DNA of 64,000 nucleotides from Intestinibacter bartlettii (GTDB lineage Bacteria > Bacillota > Clostridia > Peptostreptococcales > Peptostreptococcaceae). A program made the position numbers and the translations under genes. Positions 63,840 to 64,000 of the stretch are shown piece after piece (positions within the stretch are counted from its first letter, which is position 1; each line of letters opens with the position of its first letter). Location: NCBI GenBank assembly GCA_025148965.1, contig CP102273.1, positions 2,852,001 through 2,916,000 of the forward strand. The letters run 5' to 3'. Under the pieces are notes generated by a model. That model did no database searches. It saw only the letters and a program-made list of their open reading frames with translations, and had not been told where the DNA came from.

Positions 63840-64000
63840 TTAATTATTTGTTAATTTAATCAATTTATTAAGTTCTGCTTTGTCTATTTTTCCATATATA
63901 TTTTGGTATGAATAAGAATATCCTTTATTGCTCCAAATTGCGTAATTTATACTATCCGCACTGTAGTATGAAATATTTACTCCTTGGATTGTTTCTGTTT
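63840..64000 (-). CDS. C-terminal end of an anti-sigma-like (DUF4367-type) protein, partial
   Basis: 52 codons in frame up to TAA, running off the window: TETIQGVNISYYSADSINYA then IWSNKGYSYSYQNIYGKIDK and AELNKLIKLTNN. The YAIWSNKGYSYSY...DKAELNKLI pattern resembles the DUF4367 domain at the C-terminus of ECF anti-sigma factors and related sporulation proteins. It ends 43 nt before the acidic surface protein gene on the same strand, so the two may be co-transcribed. Confidence 0.6.
   Translation of the reverse strand, partial: TETIQGVNISYYSADSINYAIWSNKGYSYSYQNIYGKIDKAELNKLIKLTNN

Noticed and set aside
1-64000. CRISPR arrays, tRNA or rRNA genes, prophage
   Set aside because: Scanned for regular repeats with spacers, tRNA-like TTCGA arms and phage structural genes; none convincing by eye.

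Overview
The window is a very AT-rich stretch with the gene content of a spore-forming, anaerobic low-GC Firmicute. The best fit is the Peptostreptococcaceae, near Clostridioides, Romboutsia, Paraclostridium or Terrisporobacter. Pointers are a SleC-type cortex-lytic enzyme, a PrsW protease, YtxC beside thrS, a T-box thrS leader, a nucleoside BMP/ABC transporter, several ferredoxin-type reductases and a corrinoid/MttB methyl-transfer locus. Species is not assigned. Almost everything is on the minus strand. The exceptions are rusA-like, sleC, a two-component/ABC peptide-sensing module (40.2-44.9 kb) and one small membrane ORF.

Layout. 0-2 kb: siderophore ABC transporter (permease cut by the window edge, lipoprotein) behind a Fur box. 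2-5.2 kb: thrS under a T-box, then ytxC. 5.4-11.7 kb: nucleoside ABC transporter with two paralogous lipoproteins that share an upstream promoter block. 12-26.1 kb: housekeeping genes (DegV, trmL, VanW, nth, Lon-like protease, queG, RusA-like, aldo/keto reductase, ArsR-type regulator with an operator-in-promoter arrangement, TGS-uridine kinase fusion, lepB, rsmF, prsW). 26.3-27.6 kb: sleC.

27,686-30,999 is the main find. It is a 3.3-kb mobile element with near-identical 24-bp terminal inverted repeats and a perfect 8-bp target duplication (TTAATTTA). It has no transposase and carries an erm rRNA methyltransferase plus an HflX-family ribosome GTPase. The operon has a near-consensus promoter, a 23-codon upstream ORF overlapping a terminator/antiterminator, and then a separate copy of an RLR-type leader peptide (MIMNGGIASIRLRR / MIMNGGIASIRLRG) before each gene. 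This looks like a self-contained, antibiotic-inducible ribosome-protection cassette inserted between the convergent sleC and RsiV-like genes.

31-39.5 kb: RsiV/PdaC-like protein, a giant tandem DUF445 membrane protein, M20 peptidase, HAD phosphatase, ADP-ribosylglycohydrolase. 40.2-44.9 kb: Bce-type two-component system and ABC transporter. 45-55.4 kb: quaternary-amine (betaine-type) methyl-transfer locus with one non-pyrrolysine MttB homologue, one methyl-THF methyltransferase, four corrinoid proteins, a BCCT transporter, an MFS transporter and a PocR-AraC regulator; three ATGC repeats spaced exactly 20 bp lie upstream of mttB. 55.5-56.4 kb: MntP under a yybP-ykoY-type (Mn) riboswitch. 56.5-64 kb: yaaA, PH-domain protein, acetyltransferase, class-I amidotransferase, a candidate small RNA, MATE exporter behind a 20-bp perfect hairpin, DegV, an acidic cell-wall protein with a PKTSD sorting-like motif, and the tail of an anti-sigma-like protein.
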